Of a stretch of DNA of 64,000 nucleotides, positions 1 to 11,443 are shown one piece after another. Numbering within the stretch: the stretch's first letter is position 1; each line of letters begins with the position of its first letter. The notes under the pieces were generated by a model that was not told the DNA's origin, searched no databases, and saw only the letters and a program-made list of their open reading frames with translations. Origin of the DNA: Chytridium lagenaria. Its lineage: Eukaryota; Chytridiomycota; Chytridiomycetes; Chytridiales; Chytridiaceae. The translations under genes and the position numbers were made by a program. Location: NCBI GenBank assembly GCA_025449115.1, contig JAHLKC010000074.1, positions 124,001 to 188,000 of the forward strand. Reading direction: 5' to 3'.

Positions 1-1291
1 AGGTGTGAAGAGGGTGGTGGGCGTGGGGTATGAAAATGTGCGTGTGTGTGTGTTTATGAATTTGCAATGATGGGGTTCAATTTCATCCAGTTGGACCGAA
101 CGTTGGGAACGAAAAGTTGGTGGGGGAGAAAAGAGAAAGAATATCGGCTGTGAGGGTTTGGTGGAGCTGCCTGCAGCTACTTTCTGTATTTTGTATAAAA
201 GAGTATAGGGAAAGTTAGCAAGTTAGTTTTTTCAGATCATCGCGTTTGTTGTTGTTGTTATTCTAGTTGACTATTCCTGTCCAGATCCCCCCCATCCACG
301 CTATGACTCTACTCTTATTCATCCATCCATCTATCCATACATATATCCATCCATCCACCCCGCCACTCTTTCAATTTCCAAATCCTTGAGCCATTCATCC
401 TCCAACACTGGTCGGACAAGCCTAGAACCAGCATAAAAGAAACAGATCCAACCCCAAACCGATCCATCCGCTGTTTCATTCCCAAAAGTCTATGCTGAAT
501 TATAGACGGGATGCGGATGGATGAAGAGAGGTATGTCAACAAAATGCAAGCCCTCGGTTGCAGGTTAGAGAGAAAAGAGTGTAAAAAAGTGGCGGATGGA
601 TGGGTGAATAAATGTATGGACGGGCAGTCCCTAATCATCCTATTCTGTTTTGTTCTCTGAGGTAATAGAGTCTTGATAGCTGCCTCCTTGCACTTTATGT
701 TCATTCCCCACACAAAAGAAACTCGAGTAGTGTTTATCCCAGTTATCCAGAATCGGTAAAACATGATGGAATGGTATGGTATGGGATGGGATGTGCATGG
801 ATGAGGTTGATGATGCTAGTGGTGAAGTAGTGGTGAATGATGACTGATGGATGGATGGATGGATGGATGGATGACTGATTGATGAGACTACTCGTAAAGA
901 GAGGGATCGACCTTTTGTTATCTCTTGTTTTTTGTGATAGTAAAATAATATTTAATATTAATTATTAATTATTACGTATAGGTAATAATAATCATCATAA
1001 TACACTGGTGCGGCGAATATTTTTTTTTTTCTTCCCCTTCACGATAAATGAATTAATTAAAATTATTAATTAAATATAATAAAATAATAAAAGAATTAAT
1101 AAAAATTCTCACACAATAATTAATAATGAATGATGGATGACATGTCAGTTCCATATATATATATTAATAACCACCCATCCATAACAAAAACAAATACAAA
1201 TACAATAACAAATATTAAATAACAAGCTCTTTTTGAATTATAAACATCTACAACTACATACTATACATACTATATACTATATATATTCACT
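1..1291. repeat. Intergenic, simple-sequence rich
   Basis: No gene is supported here. The stretch is built from drifting short repeats: ATCC/GGAT runs near 320-355 and 766-880 (including several GATG units in a row at about 846-873), then a strongly AT-rich section from about 940 to 1280 with many TTAATTA-like words. The open frame on the minus strand at 315-764 is a by-product of the ATCC repeats and has no recognisable protein features. The end of the stretch is presumably the promoter region of the gene starting at 1292. Confidence 0.6.
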
Positions 1292-2388
1292 ATGAATATG
1301 AATATGAATATGCATGGTAGTAGTAGTAGTAGTAATAAAGATGATCATCATCATCATCATCAGCATGATAACAATAACAATAACAATAATAATAATATGA
1401 AAATAAGAAAGAGTTCTGCTTCTATAAAGGCTGAACAAGGTAATAAATATTTAATATTATATTATATATCATCATATATAGTATGTAGTATATATTCGCT
1501 ATACACAATATGCATGAGATACCCAATCACTCTCACTCTATTATTATTACATGTACATTCTCTCTCTCTCATCACTATCTATCTATCTACTATATCCTAT
1601 CTATATACTATATATCTACTATATACTATATATACTATATATATATAACTCATCCCAATATTCCATCCATGCTGTACTAACTCTTCTATTCATCTCTTCA
1701 TCTCCATCCTTATCATCTCTCATTCCATCCATAATGCACAAAGAGTACTTTAAACGAGTAAAGGTATTTATCATTATTACTACTACATTTCTTATTCTTA
1801 TTATTACTATCACTACTACTACTACTGCTATCACTACTACTACTATCATTACTAATACTATTATTACTAATACTATATTATAGGAAGAGAACCGTCTCCG
1901 TCATCAATGCGAGATTGAACGCAAGAACCGTGTCGCTGCATTCGTATCTTCATGGCAAGACAGTGCTCTGCAGATCTCGCACAAAAGTGATCTAAAGCAA
2001 CTGCACGAAGCGTAAGCATTTCTTTTTTTTTATACATTTCTTTTTTATTCTCCTAAAATACCTCCTTTTATTCAAATTTATCATCTCATCATTGACTTTA
2101 TTATTTAATCATCTTGATTATATAGAGCAAAGAGTGAGATTGAAATGGCGAATAAAGAGTTGCTTGTCATTCGGAGAAAGGAGATTGGCGAGCTTGTCGA
2201 AGAGGATACAAAAAGGTGATATTCATTTCAATTTCTAGGACAAGGAACATTCGGGTTCTTCTTTCTTTAAAAAAAAAAACTAAAAGAGGGGATAGCTGAC
2301 TAGAGAGTTCTTTTTCTACACTTTTTCAATTAGACATCGCGAAGAGTTGAGGCAGTTGGGCCTTGCTATCCATCAGGATCGATTCTAA
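1292..2388 (+). CDS. CFAP141-like axonemal microtubule inner protein, five exons
   Basis: Exons 1292-1439, 1744-1763, 1884-2011, 2126-2215 and 2334-2388 join in frame to 146 codons; all introns are GT-AG. The second exon is only 20 nt and is preceded by a TACTAAC branch-site word at about 1674. The C-terminal half (ENRLRHQCEIERKNR, then MANKELLVIRRKE, ending ELRQLGLAIHQDRF) resembles the small coiled-coil protein CFAP141 (human C1orf189), whose end ELNQMGKAFYVERF is very similar. CFAP141 binds inside the A-tubule of ciliary doublets. Here the first exon adds an unusual Met/Asn, Ser, His and Asn homopolymer-like leader encoded by trinucleotide repeats; translation could instead start at the in-frame ATG at 1397. 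This is one of the few genes in the window without a frameshift. Family assignment is from recalled similarity only. Confidence 0.7.
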
Positions 2389-2602
2389 GAATATCCATCC
2401 TTTGCATGCATGTTGAGGGTGTGTGTGGTGAGAGAGAGAGACAGACGTCGTGGATTGTAAATAATGATAGCGATGTAAAGTTATGATTGTGATGCAGAGT
2501 TTTGAAAAGAAAATGACATTTTAATAATCAAAAAAAGAATTTCACAGACACAACACATCCTTCCTTCATCGGCTTGGACCGATAAGAAAGAAAACAAAAA
2601 AA

Positions 2603-3124
2603 ATGTCCCAACGCAAACACCGCCGTCTTCCTCGGCCTCTCCAGCACATCCTCATCATCAACTCCTCCACCCTCCTCTTCTCCCACCTCCGCGCCCCTCA
2701 ACACCCTCCACAGCAACCCCCCCCATCGACTCCATCACCTCCATAGACGGCATCGACGACGACCCTCCCATCCCAAACTTTCGCTCCCTCGGCATCGACT
2801 ATCACAACGACGACTCCCTCATCAGTCCACGTCTCACCAGTCGGAGTTCAAGAGTGCCAGCCTTGCAGCATCGCCCATGTTCTCTCCAGTGGATCCAGAA
2901 ACCGACGTGGAAGCAACGTTGGAGATGACTAAACCGCCGCCGAGTATGGGGTGGTGTCGACTTATGAGGGAGTCGTTATCTCTAGCGCTGGTGAGGAGAC
3001 GCCATTGTTGGGGAGACGGAGGGATCAGGATGAGAGCGTTGAGACGACATTCGGGATGGAAATGTGTTGGAAGGTTTTTGGGTGTGGTTGCTTTGGCGGA
3101 ATGGCAAAGGCGGATGGGAGATGA
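2603..3124 (+). CDS. Hypothetical protein, reading frame split over three frames
   Basis: I do not recognise this protein. An ATG at 2603 opens a frame rich in Pro, Ser and Thr. Coding character then moves between frames: an acidic stretch with DGIDDDPPIPNFRSLGIDYH (about 2745-2830), then SEFKSASLAASPMFSPVDPE in another frame (about 2845-2900), then VVSTYEGVVISSAGEETPLLG and a Cys/Gly-rich tail in the third frame, ending at a TGA at 3122-3124. Each segment has biased, protein-like composition and there are no clear introns at the shifts, so single-base indels (sequence error, or decay) are more likely than splicing. The TPLLGRRR motif is often seen in the tails of membrane-trafficking proteins, but that is not enough to assign a function. 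Confidence 0.35.
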
Positions 3125-4095
3125 AACCATGTTTTTGCTTTATCGTTGTGTGCCATTTTTGTGTTTTATAGTGATTCTTCTTTCGTTTTTGTTTTTTTTT
3201 ATTCTTAAAGAGTCAATATGGCTTTTGACCGAATAACAGTGTTTTTGTATGGGGAAAAAAAGGAGAGGAGAGATACCGACTCAACTTTTTTTTTCCCCCA
3301 ACCTCTATACCTTTCGATACACCATGCCACCACTTCCCACCACACATCCTTTTCAAAAATCCTTGTCCGAAACCATTCATCTTTATCCCTCCTTTCAATT
3401 TTCTTTTTGTTCACCTATCCAAAAAAAAAACCCCCATTTTAAACCCCCCTAATCATTGAACTCATTTCGTTCAACACCCATCACCCTATGTCTTGTTAAA
3501 CACTTTTTCACAACCCTTCCAATTCGCCCTCTACATTGTACGTCCGCCCAAATGAAACACCACGCTTTCTCACTCTTATTTGCTTTTTTCACAGCATTCT
3601 CTCTTCTTTTTTTTTTTTTTGTTCTTCTCCCGTGTTATTATAAACAACACAAATGTAAAGACATTTTTTTGAGACACTTTTTTCTTTTATTAAGAAACCA
3701 GTGTTTCTATCATACGAAGAACGTTTCCCTTCTTTTCACCTCTTTACATTATGAACCGAAACATCTATCTTAATACAATAAGATGCATAAACCAACATTT
3801 AAATATCCAAACCCATTTTTTCGCATCCTTTTTTTTCGTCACAAACATCGTCAAATCACAACCATGAAGCGCTTCACCCCCCAAAAAATCTATACTTTTG
3901 ATTTCATCATACTGTCGCGGACGTTTATTTCGTATTTCAACATCTTCCTGTCGTTCCACCACAACCCCCGAAAAACCACAACGACTTCACCTCGACTTCA
4001 CCGTAAATCGGCATCCGCGTTCACACGGTCCCCTCAAAAAATAACACAACCTTTCTCAACCAACCCCCCTTAACCCCCTTAACAGACTTGTCATT

Positions 4096-4175
<80 letters not shown>

Positions 4176-4329
4176 CAAAAATCAACTTGATCGTTACCAC
4201 GGAAAATAACAGGGGCTGATTTTATAAAACGGATCACCTCCCACATTGACCCACGTCAAGTCACAGCACACGATTTCCCCATTGCATATCACTCCTCCCC
4301 CAAAAAAAAAAGTGGGCTTGCAATGACAT
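3125..4329. other. Intergenic, T/C-rich, no gene recognised
   Basis: The stretch is rich in T and C tracts and has only short open frames with low-complexity translations (Phe, Leu, Thr, His rich) on both strands. I see no splice-joined coding segments or family motifs. It contains a long CA dinucleotide tract (listed separately). Confidence 0.5.
4097..4174. repeat. (CA)n microsatellite
   Basis: An uninterrupted run of close to 39 CA dinucleotides. It lies just upstream of the 223-bp tandem array. Confidence 0.95.
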
Positions 4330-6440
4330 ATACTAGTACGATCTTTGCTTTTTTTTTCATACGCTCTTAACGCGGTTTCAACGTATAGGAGAACCGTTGC
4401 CCATCGCAGTTTACGCAAACATCAAAATTTGTTTATAAAGCAAACACCCCTCCATCTCCAAAACGTCATTCCCATTCTCTAAAAACACAGATGCGCGCCA
4501 AAAAAACCTCACATGGACCATGTATTGTTTTCAGTGCCATGTTTTGTGTGTTCGTATGGGGCTCAACGGGGGTTCAACGTATGTCAAACGGACGGTGAAT
4601 AAAACGGGTTGAAAAAGACTTTGAAATGACGGCGGTGGAAAGATACTAGGATAATCGTTGTTCTTCCATTGCAGAGTTTACGAAAACACGTTGAGTCAGA
4701 CTTTTATAAACAATACAATCCATACTTTATAAAAAAACACACAGATACGCGTCGCCAAAAAAACAAAAACACTACATGACATGTATATAGTTTTTAATAG
4801 CGCCATGTTTTGTTTTTTGTTCGTACGCTTTTCAACAGGGGTCAACGTTTAGGAAAACTGTTGTTCTTCCATCGCGCAGTTTACGCAAACACGTTCAGAG
4901 TTTGTCATAAACAATACGATCTTCCATCTCCAAAACGTCATTCCATACTTTATAAAAAACCACACAGATACGCGTCGCCAAAAAAACAAAAACACCACAT
5001 GACATATATATAGTTTTTAATAGCGCCATGTTTTGTTTTTTGTTCGTACGCTTTTCAACAGGGGTCAACGTTTAGGAAAACTGTTGTTCTTCCATCGCGC
5101 AGTTTACGCAAACACGTTCAGAGTTTGTCATAAACAATACGATACTCCATCTCCACAATGCCATTCCATACTTTATAAAAACCCACACAGATACGCGTCG
5201 CCAAAAAAACAAAAACACTACATGACATATATATAGTTTTTAATAGCGCCATGTTTTGTTTTTTGTTCGTACGCTTTTCAACAGGGGTCAACGTTTAGGA
5301 AAACTGTTGTTCTTTCATCGCGCAGTTTACGCAAACACGTTCAGAGTTTGTCATAAACAATACGATCTTCCGTCTCCACAATGCCATTCCATACTTTATA
5401 AAAAAACACACAGATACGCGTCGCCAAAAAAACAAAAACACCACATGACATATATATAGATTTTAATAGCGCCATGTTTTGTTTTTTGTTCGTACGCTTT
5501 TCAACAGGGGTCAACGTTTAGGAAAACTGTTGTTCTTTCATCGCGCAGTTTACGCAGATACGTTCAGAGTTTGTCATAAACAATACGATCCTCCAACTCC
5601 ACAATGCCATTCCATACTTTATAAAAAAACACACAGATACGCGTCGCCAAAAAAACAAAAACACTACATGCCATATATTTTGGTTTTAATAGCGCCATGT
5701 TTTGTTTTTTGTTCGTACGCTTTTCAACAGGGGTCAACGTTTAGGAAAACTGTTGTTCTTTCATCGCACAGTTTACGCAAACACGTTCAGAGTTTTCATA
5801 AACAATACGATACTCCATCTCCACAATGCCATTCCATACTTTATAAAAAACCACACAGATACGCGTCGCCCAAAAAACAAAACACTACATGACATATATA
5901 TAGTTTTTAATAGCGCCGTGTTTTGATTTTTGTTCGCACGCTTTTCAACGGCCGGGGTCAACGTTTAGGAAAACTGTTGTTCTTTCATCGCCCAGTTTAC
6001 GCAAACACGTTCAGAGTTTGTCATAAACAATACGATCCTCTAACTCCACAATGCCATTCCATACTTTATAAAAAAACACACAGATACGCGTCGCCAAAAA
6101 ACACCACATGACATATATATAGTCTTTAATAGCGCCATGTTTTGTTTTTTGTTCGTACGCTTTTCAACAGGGGTCAACGTTTAGGAAAACTGTTGTTCTT
6201 TCATCGCGCAGTTTACGCAAACACGTTCAGAGTTTGTCATAAACAATACGATCCTCCAACTCCACAATGCTATTCCATACTTTATAAAAAAACACACAGA
6301 TACGCGTCGTCAAAAAAACAAAAACACTACATGACATATATTTTGGTTTTAATATTGCCATGTTTTGGTTTTGTTCATATACTTTCAACGGGGTTCAACA
6401 TATTCAAGAAAAAATTGTTCTTCCATCATCGCATAAGTTA
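4330..6440. repeat. Tandem array of ~223-bp units (satellite-like)
   Basis: Equivalent positions recur at 4810, 5033, 5256, 5479 and 5702 (exactly 223 bp apart), then at about 5923 and 6142 (slightly shorter units). Central units are nearly identical; more diverged copies are visible upstream (about 4330-4780) and downstream (about 6350-6440), giving roughly nine to ten units. Each unit contains a GCCATGTTTTGTTTTTTG block, GGGGTCAACGTTTAGGAAAA, CGCAGTTTACGCAAACACG and ATACGCGTCGCC followed by an A-rich tract. A 67-codon frame is open in each unit, but the period is not a multiple of three, each frame closes inside its unit, and sequence is conserved equally outside it, so I do not call a protein. 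Edge-to-centre divergence is the usual pattern for arrays homogenised by unequal exchange. Confidence 0.9.
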
Positions 6441-6464
6441 TGAACACGCGTTGTTGAAAAGTCT

Positions 6465-7140
6465 TTATTTGATCGCATACACTTCCATCTCGGAAAGTGT
6501 CACTCCAGCCCTTTCTAAAGCACTTAAATGCGTCGCTTCCATCACAACACCAGGTGCAGCTCCCTAGACAAAAGAAAGACTCAACAAAACTCCAATACAA
6601 ATACACCCCAAATAAACCCCTCATAAACGCCCCTATACCGTTCCAAAGAACCCAAAAAAAAAAAAAAAACGAAAACAAAAAAGCAATAACATAAAAGAGG
6701 AAACCCACTTACCGCTTCCATCGCCTCCCTCCACCTCCCCGCACAAACACACCACCGATCCCCCTCTTCAACCCCGGAAACCCACTCTCCTTCCTCTCTC
6801 TCATCAAATCATTCCCCCTCCCCTTCGTATACTCTAAAAACCGTCTCGTCACCTCCGCGCACACCGTATGCGACGCTCGATCCTCCCCAGAAGTCTGACA
6901 AAACCCCGTCCGGAAATACCCTGTCAAGGGTTGCAGCGAGCAGAGTTGGAGTGGGTTGCCGTGAACGTTGATGTCGGCTTCAAGAGGCGTTGTGGTGGTA
7001 GTGGTGGATGGTATGGAGGGACTGTTGGTGATGGATGCAAAGAGGGTTGTCGGGAGGAGGAGGAGGGTAGCGGTTGTGATGGCTGTTGTGATTATGGGGG
7101 GCATGGTGACATATCTGAAAGCCATGACTGGAACAATCAC
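6465..7140 (-). CDS. DUF2237 family protein, two exons, one frameshift
   Basis: Exon 1 is 7140-6713 and exon 2 is 6563-6465; the intron has a GTAAGT donor and TAG acceptor and is in phase. Conserved blocks fit the small Cys-rich DUF2237 family known mainly from bacteria: NPLQLCSLQPLTGYFRTGFC, then EDRASHTVCAEVTRRFLEYT, RGNDL, GFPGLK, DRWCVCAGRW in the next frame, and after the intron GAAPGVVMEATHLSALERAG. The frame breaks at a run of five G (6760-6764) where six would restore GDRW, so this is probably a sequence error. An N-terminal extension of about 50 residues contains a hydrophobic segment (ATLLLLPTTLFA) that could be a signal peptide or membrane anchor; the start could also be the ATG at 7122. 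The biochemical function of the family is unknown. Confidence 0.8.
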
Positions 7141-7351
7141 TTTTATATTTTGATAATTAATTTTCTAAATAGTGGAAGTCTTATCGCGGTTTTATGATTT
7201 GTGGGGAAAAAAACGCTCGCTGCAGATCTCTCCCCAACCAGACTCCACCCAACTCCTCCCTCCCACCAACAACACCAAAACCCACCCAACACCCATTCCA
7301 AATGATCGCTTCAACACCCCCCCCCCCACTCATGTATTCCTCACCCCCCTC

Positions 7352-8795
7352 TCATCCACCTCCCAAACGCGTCCTACACTCCCCAACCACAAAAAAAGTC
7401 ACAGCACTCGACGGTCCCGACTTCAACAAACTCGGAAACAACCCCTTATACAACGCCCATACCTTCATGTCGAATAATCCTGAAGCCCGCAGGACACAAA
7501 ATTCCCTTTATATCGCGGGATATGCGACACCACATAATGATTACGGTCGGGACCTTGCACTTGGAGGCGTTTTCTAAAAGACGACGGTGAGAGAGTAGCG
7601 CAAAAGGAGCGTGTTACCTGACTACATCGAATGGCATGACTACAGTCTTACTCATGATCCCGGCAAGGCCGCCACCAATAAAATCCTGCATCCCCTTCCC
7701 CAACTCTGTCCTCTACCAAAAAAAATTAAACATACGCATCAATACATCTAAAATCCAATTTTTAAAGCCATAACCACACCCATGGACCGTCTTAAAATAG
7801 CAAACCCATAACAAAACACTAAACGACCACCCCTTCCCCCCCCCAAAAAAATAGAAAAAGATATTACCTTTTTCAACACCTTCACAACCACATCCTTACT
7901 CCAAAACATCACCCCCATATACGGCATAATCTGCACCGCACTCGGCGCAACGCCTCTATAAAACCCTCCAACACCCTCCTTCCTCAAAATCTGCGTCACA
8001 GCATCCATCAACCCTTTATACACCTACCCCCCAAAAAGAAACCAATTAAAAAAAAAAACAACCAAAACACAAAGGGTGTACCTGACTTTCCCCTTGAACC
8101 GCAAATCGCGTTCGAAGTAAATCAAAAGGGTAGGTAAGGACGGTTGCAAACATCCCGGCAACAGCTAAAAAGTGTTTACATCGTGAGTCCAAAAAAGGAA
8201 GAAAGAAAAAACGCGATGAAAACACTCTCACCTCCCATCCCAAACGTCATACTCCCTCCTCGATACTCGTGAGGCATCCATCTCTCCATCTCATGGTACG
8301 TGTAAAACTGTATCGCGCCATACGATAAATACAGGTATTCTGCTGACAAATTGCCTTTCCAAAGGCCCTAAAAGTCCAAGTTAAACAAAAAAAAAGGAAG
8401 GCGGTGCTAGAAAACATAGTTACTCTTATGCCTTCTTCTTTGAGGATGAGGAGGAAGGCGTGATGATGACTCCTCGGTACTTCGGGAGATGGAGTGGGGA
8501 AGTGGTGGTAGCGCGCGTTGATGTTGCTTGAAGCTTTTAAAAACCCCCGCAACTTTAGTTCAACACTCCTCGAACACCCTGAATGCTTAAAATATGTACC
8601 TGAAATCTGTAAACAAAGTACGTTTATCAGCATTAAGCAGCAGGTGAGACATTTTTAACCTAATCTTGATGACATCCAACGGCGCAATCAAAATCTTGAC
8701 ACAACACCCGCCGTCGCTCCACTCACAGCATTCTGTGCAGCCGTTAGATTCGACAACGTATTCGAGGATCCGGATGCGGAGGACGAGGAAGTCAT
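7352..8795 (-). CDS. Mitochondrial carrier, thiamine pyrophosphate carrier-like (SLC25A19/TPC1 type)
   Basis: This is a six-helix inner-membrane carrier with three repeats. The carrier signatures are PLDVIKIRL (about 8665-8690), PFDLLRTRF (about 8100-8130) and PFDVVRKRLQVQG (about 7545-7630, across an intron). Also seen are GLWKGNLSAEYLYLSYGAIQ, VGGFYRGVAPSAVQIMPYMG and a C-terminal LYKGLFPSLLKSGPSSAVTF, which fit the family that imports thiamine pyrophosphate; this subfamily call is less sure than 'carrier'. About seven short exons are needed, all with GT-AG borders. Frameshifts occur at an A4 run on the plus strand (8690-8693, where a fifth base restores SRFLIAPLD), near 8465, and twice near 7430-7500. 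I start at the ATG at 8795 because the upstream in-frame ATG at 8915 would overlap the end of the neighbouring SET gene. Confidence 0.75.
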
Positions 8796-8902
8796 GACAT
8801 TGCTCTTCTTCACCGCCTCAACAATTTCTTTTTCTTGTCTCACTCGTCTTTTTTTATTATGCTTGTGTTTAGGCCTGTAAAAATCCTGGGCATTGATTTT
8901 AT

Positions 8903-11443
8903 TCACCCTCGACATTTCTTTTCTTTACAAAAACAGGGTGTGGGGACGTCACCCCCAACCCTGCATAGTCCATTGTAAGCTCACTGCCCTCTTTGACGCG
9001 TGTGGTTGTAAAAAGAGCAAGACGGGCCACGTGCTTTCACGGTTCGTGAAGATCTACAATAAACAAGTGAGGATGCTGAACAACACTTCCGGACAACTTA
9101 CCACCACCCCGCGAACATTCGGATTACACGAATGATTCTACAAATAAAGCCATTAAACAACGCCATTAACCCCTCTCAAAAAATAAAATGTAGGCAACTC
9201 ACAATAAACCGTGTATGATTACAATAATACGTTGTATCAATCCTACACGCCCCCCAAAAAAAGACCCCCCACGCAGTTTAGTAAAAATATCGAAAGCGTT
9301 GAAAAACTTTACCCATGTGACAAAACTTCCAGCTGATGATGTTTCAACACCCAAATATTCATTTCCTTGAACGCAGACTGGAGTTTTAAACGCGCATCAA
9401 GATTAGCTGGGCTGATGACTTGACCGAGGACTTCGCCGATAAATGTGCCGTGTGGGATATCACAGCTGTTAAAAAAAGGAAGTATTAAATAAAATTGCAG
9501 GCTAATGGACACTGTAAAAAGAGAGACTCACGTTGCTTTCAAACCTAACATAACGATGCAAAGAAAGGGATCAGCGACGCTTCTGCAACCACACAATCCA
9601 ACTTTTGAAAACAAACAAGCTCACCAAACCCTACAAAAAAGAAACCACACGAAAAAACATTTTTCAAGGAGGAAAACCATCAGTTCAAATTATTTAGAGG
9701 AGCTAATGAATAAAAAATACGGATAAAAATCACTCACCATGTATGTTTGAAGCCGAAATCACCATCAAATCCATATATGACAACCTCTCAACACCATCAT
9801 GCACAATCCGATTCTTGCACCCAATCTCCCAGCACCGGCAAAACGGACTACACTCAAACACATAATCCCGAACATCTTTCAATGCATCGCATTCATACGC
9901 ATAGCCTAATGAACAGACGTTAGGCTCTAAATGGAGGGAGGGAGGGAGGAAAAAAGGGAGGTGAGATGTATTGGATCACCTTTCATATGTTGAAGGCACG
10001 AGCATTTGTCAAGAGAGTAGCAGTTGATGTTGGTGTTGACGCATTCACAGCCTTCACTGGACGGCGGAAGAGGGACGGGGAGGTGTTCGGAGGAAACAAG
10101 TTCTTTCACAAACTATAATTTCGAGGCTATTAAAACAAAAGATTGCAAAACTTCAACGTAGAAAACCAAAAAATATAAATAAAATGGGAGAACTAAATTA
10201 TAAAAATAATGCATAAATAAAGGTGCATTTTGCTCACCTGTCTTATTGGCAAGTTTTTACTTGGCCCCTCAAACTTGATAGGCCCAAGCCCATCACTCCC
10301 CATCTCCCCAAAGTCCTCCAAAGTAGGTCTCCAAAGCCTGATCCACTGCCTCCATGTCTCCTCTGCATCCTCAAAAAGCCTTTCATACTGCTCCATAGCC
10401 CCTCTCGGCAATAATGCTCGATCCCTCCCCTCCTTTATACTGTCTAACATCATCTCGAGCCCCCAAAAGGCATCTAAAACCCCTCTCGCATCATCATCGA
10501 AATCATCTATTGATATCTTGTCAAACGTGAATCGGCTGTCACGCCGTCGTGGGGGGACGGCATCGGGGACGTGGTTATTTTCGCGGAGGAAGGTGTAAAT
10601 TTGATGCGGATGGGCGTAGATGATGGCGGATAGGGCGAGGACACCGCGAAAATTGAAAGGATGTTTTGTAAAGTTGAGGAGGAGTTGCATTTCGTTTTTA
10701 TTTAGCTCAGGGGATTGGTAGTCGGATATCGCGGATGATGACACGGAGTTCTTGATTCCCGCGTAGGCCTTTATACGTTTTTGAAGACGATGTTGACGCA
10801 TTTCTGGACTGTGAAATGCCTCTATGAGGAACTTTATCCATTCTTCTCCGTCGTCGTCGAGCTCTGGATCAAAGCCATCAAGTAATCCACCAAAGAGATG
10901 AATAGACCATGGAGGCTCCGAATTAATGAATAAAAATGTTCGAGAGGTTGCATTGGGTAAAGAGTTTCTTCGAGTTGGAAATGAGCTGTTGCGGCAGGCA
11001 ACGTTGATGACTTCACTTTCGTCATCACTTGTACGGTGAGCTGGCGGTCTAATAGGATTTCCTTTTAATTTCTTGGGTGGCGGTTGAATGGTAGTAGAGG
11101 CGGATGTAGCAGATATGGGGAGTTTGCTCACGACTGTGTCCGTTGTCAAAAGGTCGCTATCATCATCGTCACCGTCAACGCAATGGACCTCATTTGTAGG
11201 CGCTCTTGCTTTGCTAATGCTCCTGGTGCTTGTATAAAATTCGCTTGGAGACTGAGGTTTTAATGAAGGAGCGGTGAGTGGGGAAGGCCTGCTGGCGTTC
11301 ACAAACGTGTATGTTTGTGATAGTTGGCTTTGATGGCCTGCTCTTGTGGAACTCGTGACAACGACGTTGCGCTTGACCTGGCTCTCTGGGCGAAGTTGAC
11401 CCTCGGATCCTCGATCATATATATTTTTGCTCATGATGGGCAA
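8903..11443 (-). CDS. SET-domain histone lysine methyltransferase, SUV39/Clr4-like
   Basis: The first exon (11443-10238) encodes about 400 residues with no motif I recognise: a low-complexity Ser/Thr/Pro section with PPPKKLK, then an ordered part. Later exons carry the full catalytic module. Pre-SET: SEGCECVNTNINCYSLDKCSC (about 9985-10050) and FECSPFCRCWEIGCKNRIV (about 9800-9870). SET: IPHGTFIGEVLGQVIS (about 9405-9470) and, over an intron, HTRFI then NHSCNPNVRGVV (about 9100-9220), followed by VKEGSELTMDYAG. Post-SET: CFCKEKKCRG, an exact CxCx4CxG, just before the TGA at 8905-8903. Zn-binding pre- and post-SET domains around SET are typical of H3K9 methyltransferases, which mark heterochromatin. 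Frameshifts lie near 9340, at an A5 run (9010-9014) and near 8942. No chromodomain was found in the N-terminal exon. Confidence 0.8.

Noticed and set aside
315..764. 149-codon minus-strand frame
   Set aside because: It is composed of drifting ATCC repeats, has no protein features and no splice context.
3456..4073. Two plus-strand frames of about 100 codons
   Set aside because: Low-complexity Phe/Thr/His translations in T/C-rich DNA; no family motifs or introns.
4810..6567. Repeated 67-codon frames (MFFVRTLFNRGQ...) as a multicopy gene
   Set aside because: They follow from the 223-bp tandem units; the period is not a multiple of three and conservation is equal inside and outside the frame.
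7172..7577. Plus-strand open frames of 101 and 127 codons
   Set aside because: They are antisense to the last exon of the mitochondrial carrier, whose minus-strand reading gives conserved carrier motifs (RKRLQVQGP, LYKGLFPSLLK).
8893..9135. 80-codon plus-strand frame
   Set aside because: It is antisense to the SET and post-SET exons, which carry clear motifs.
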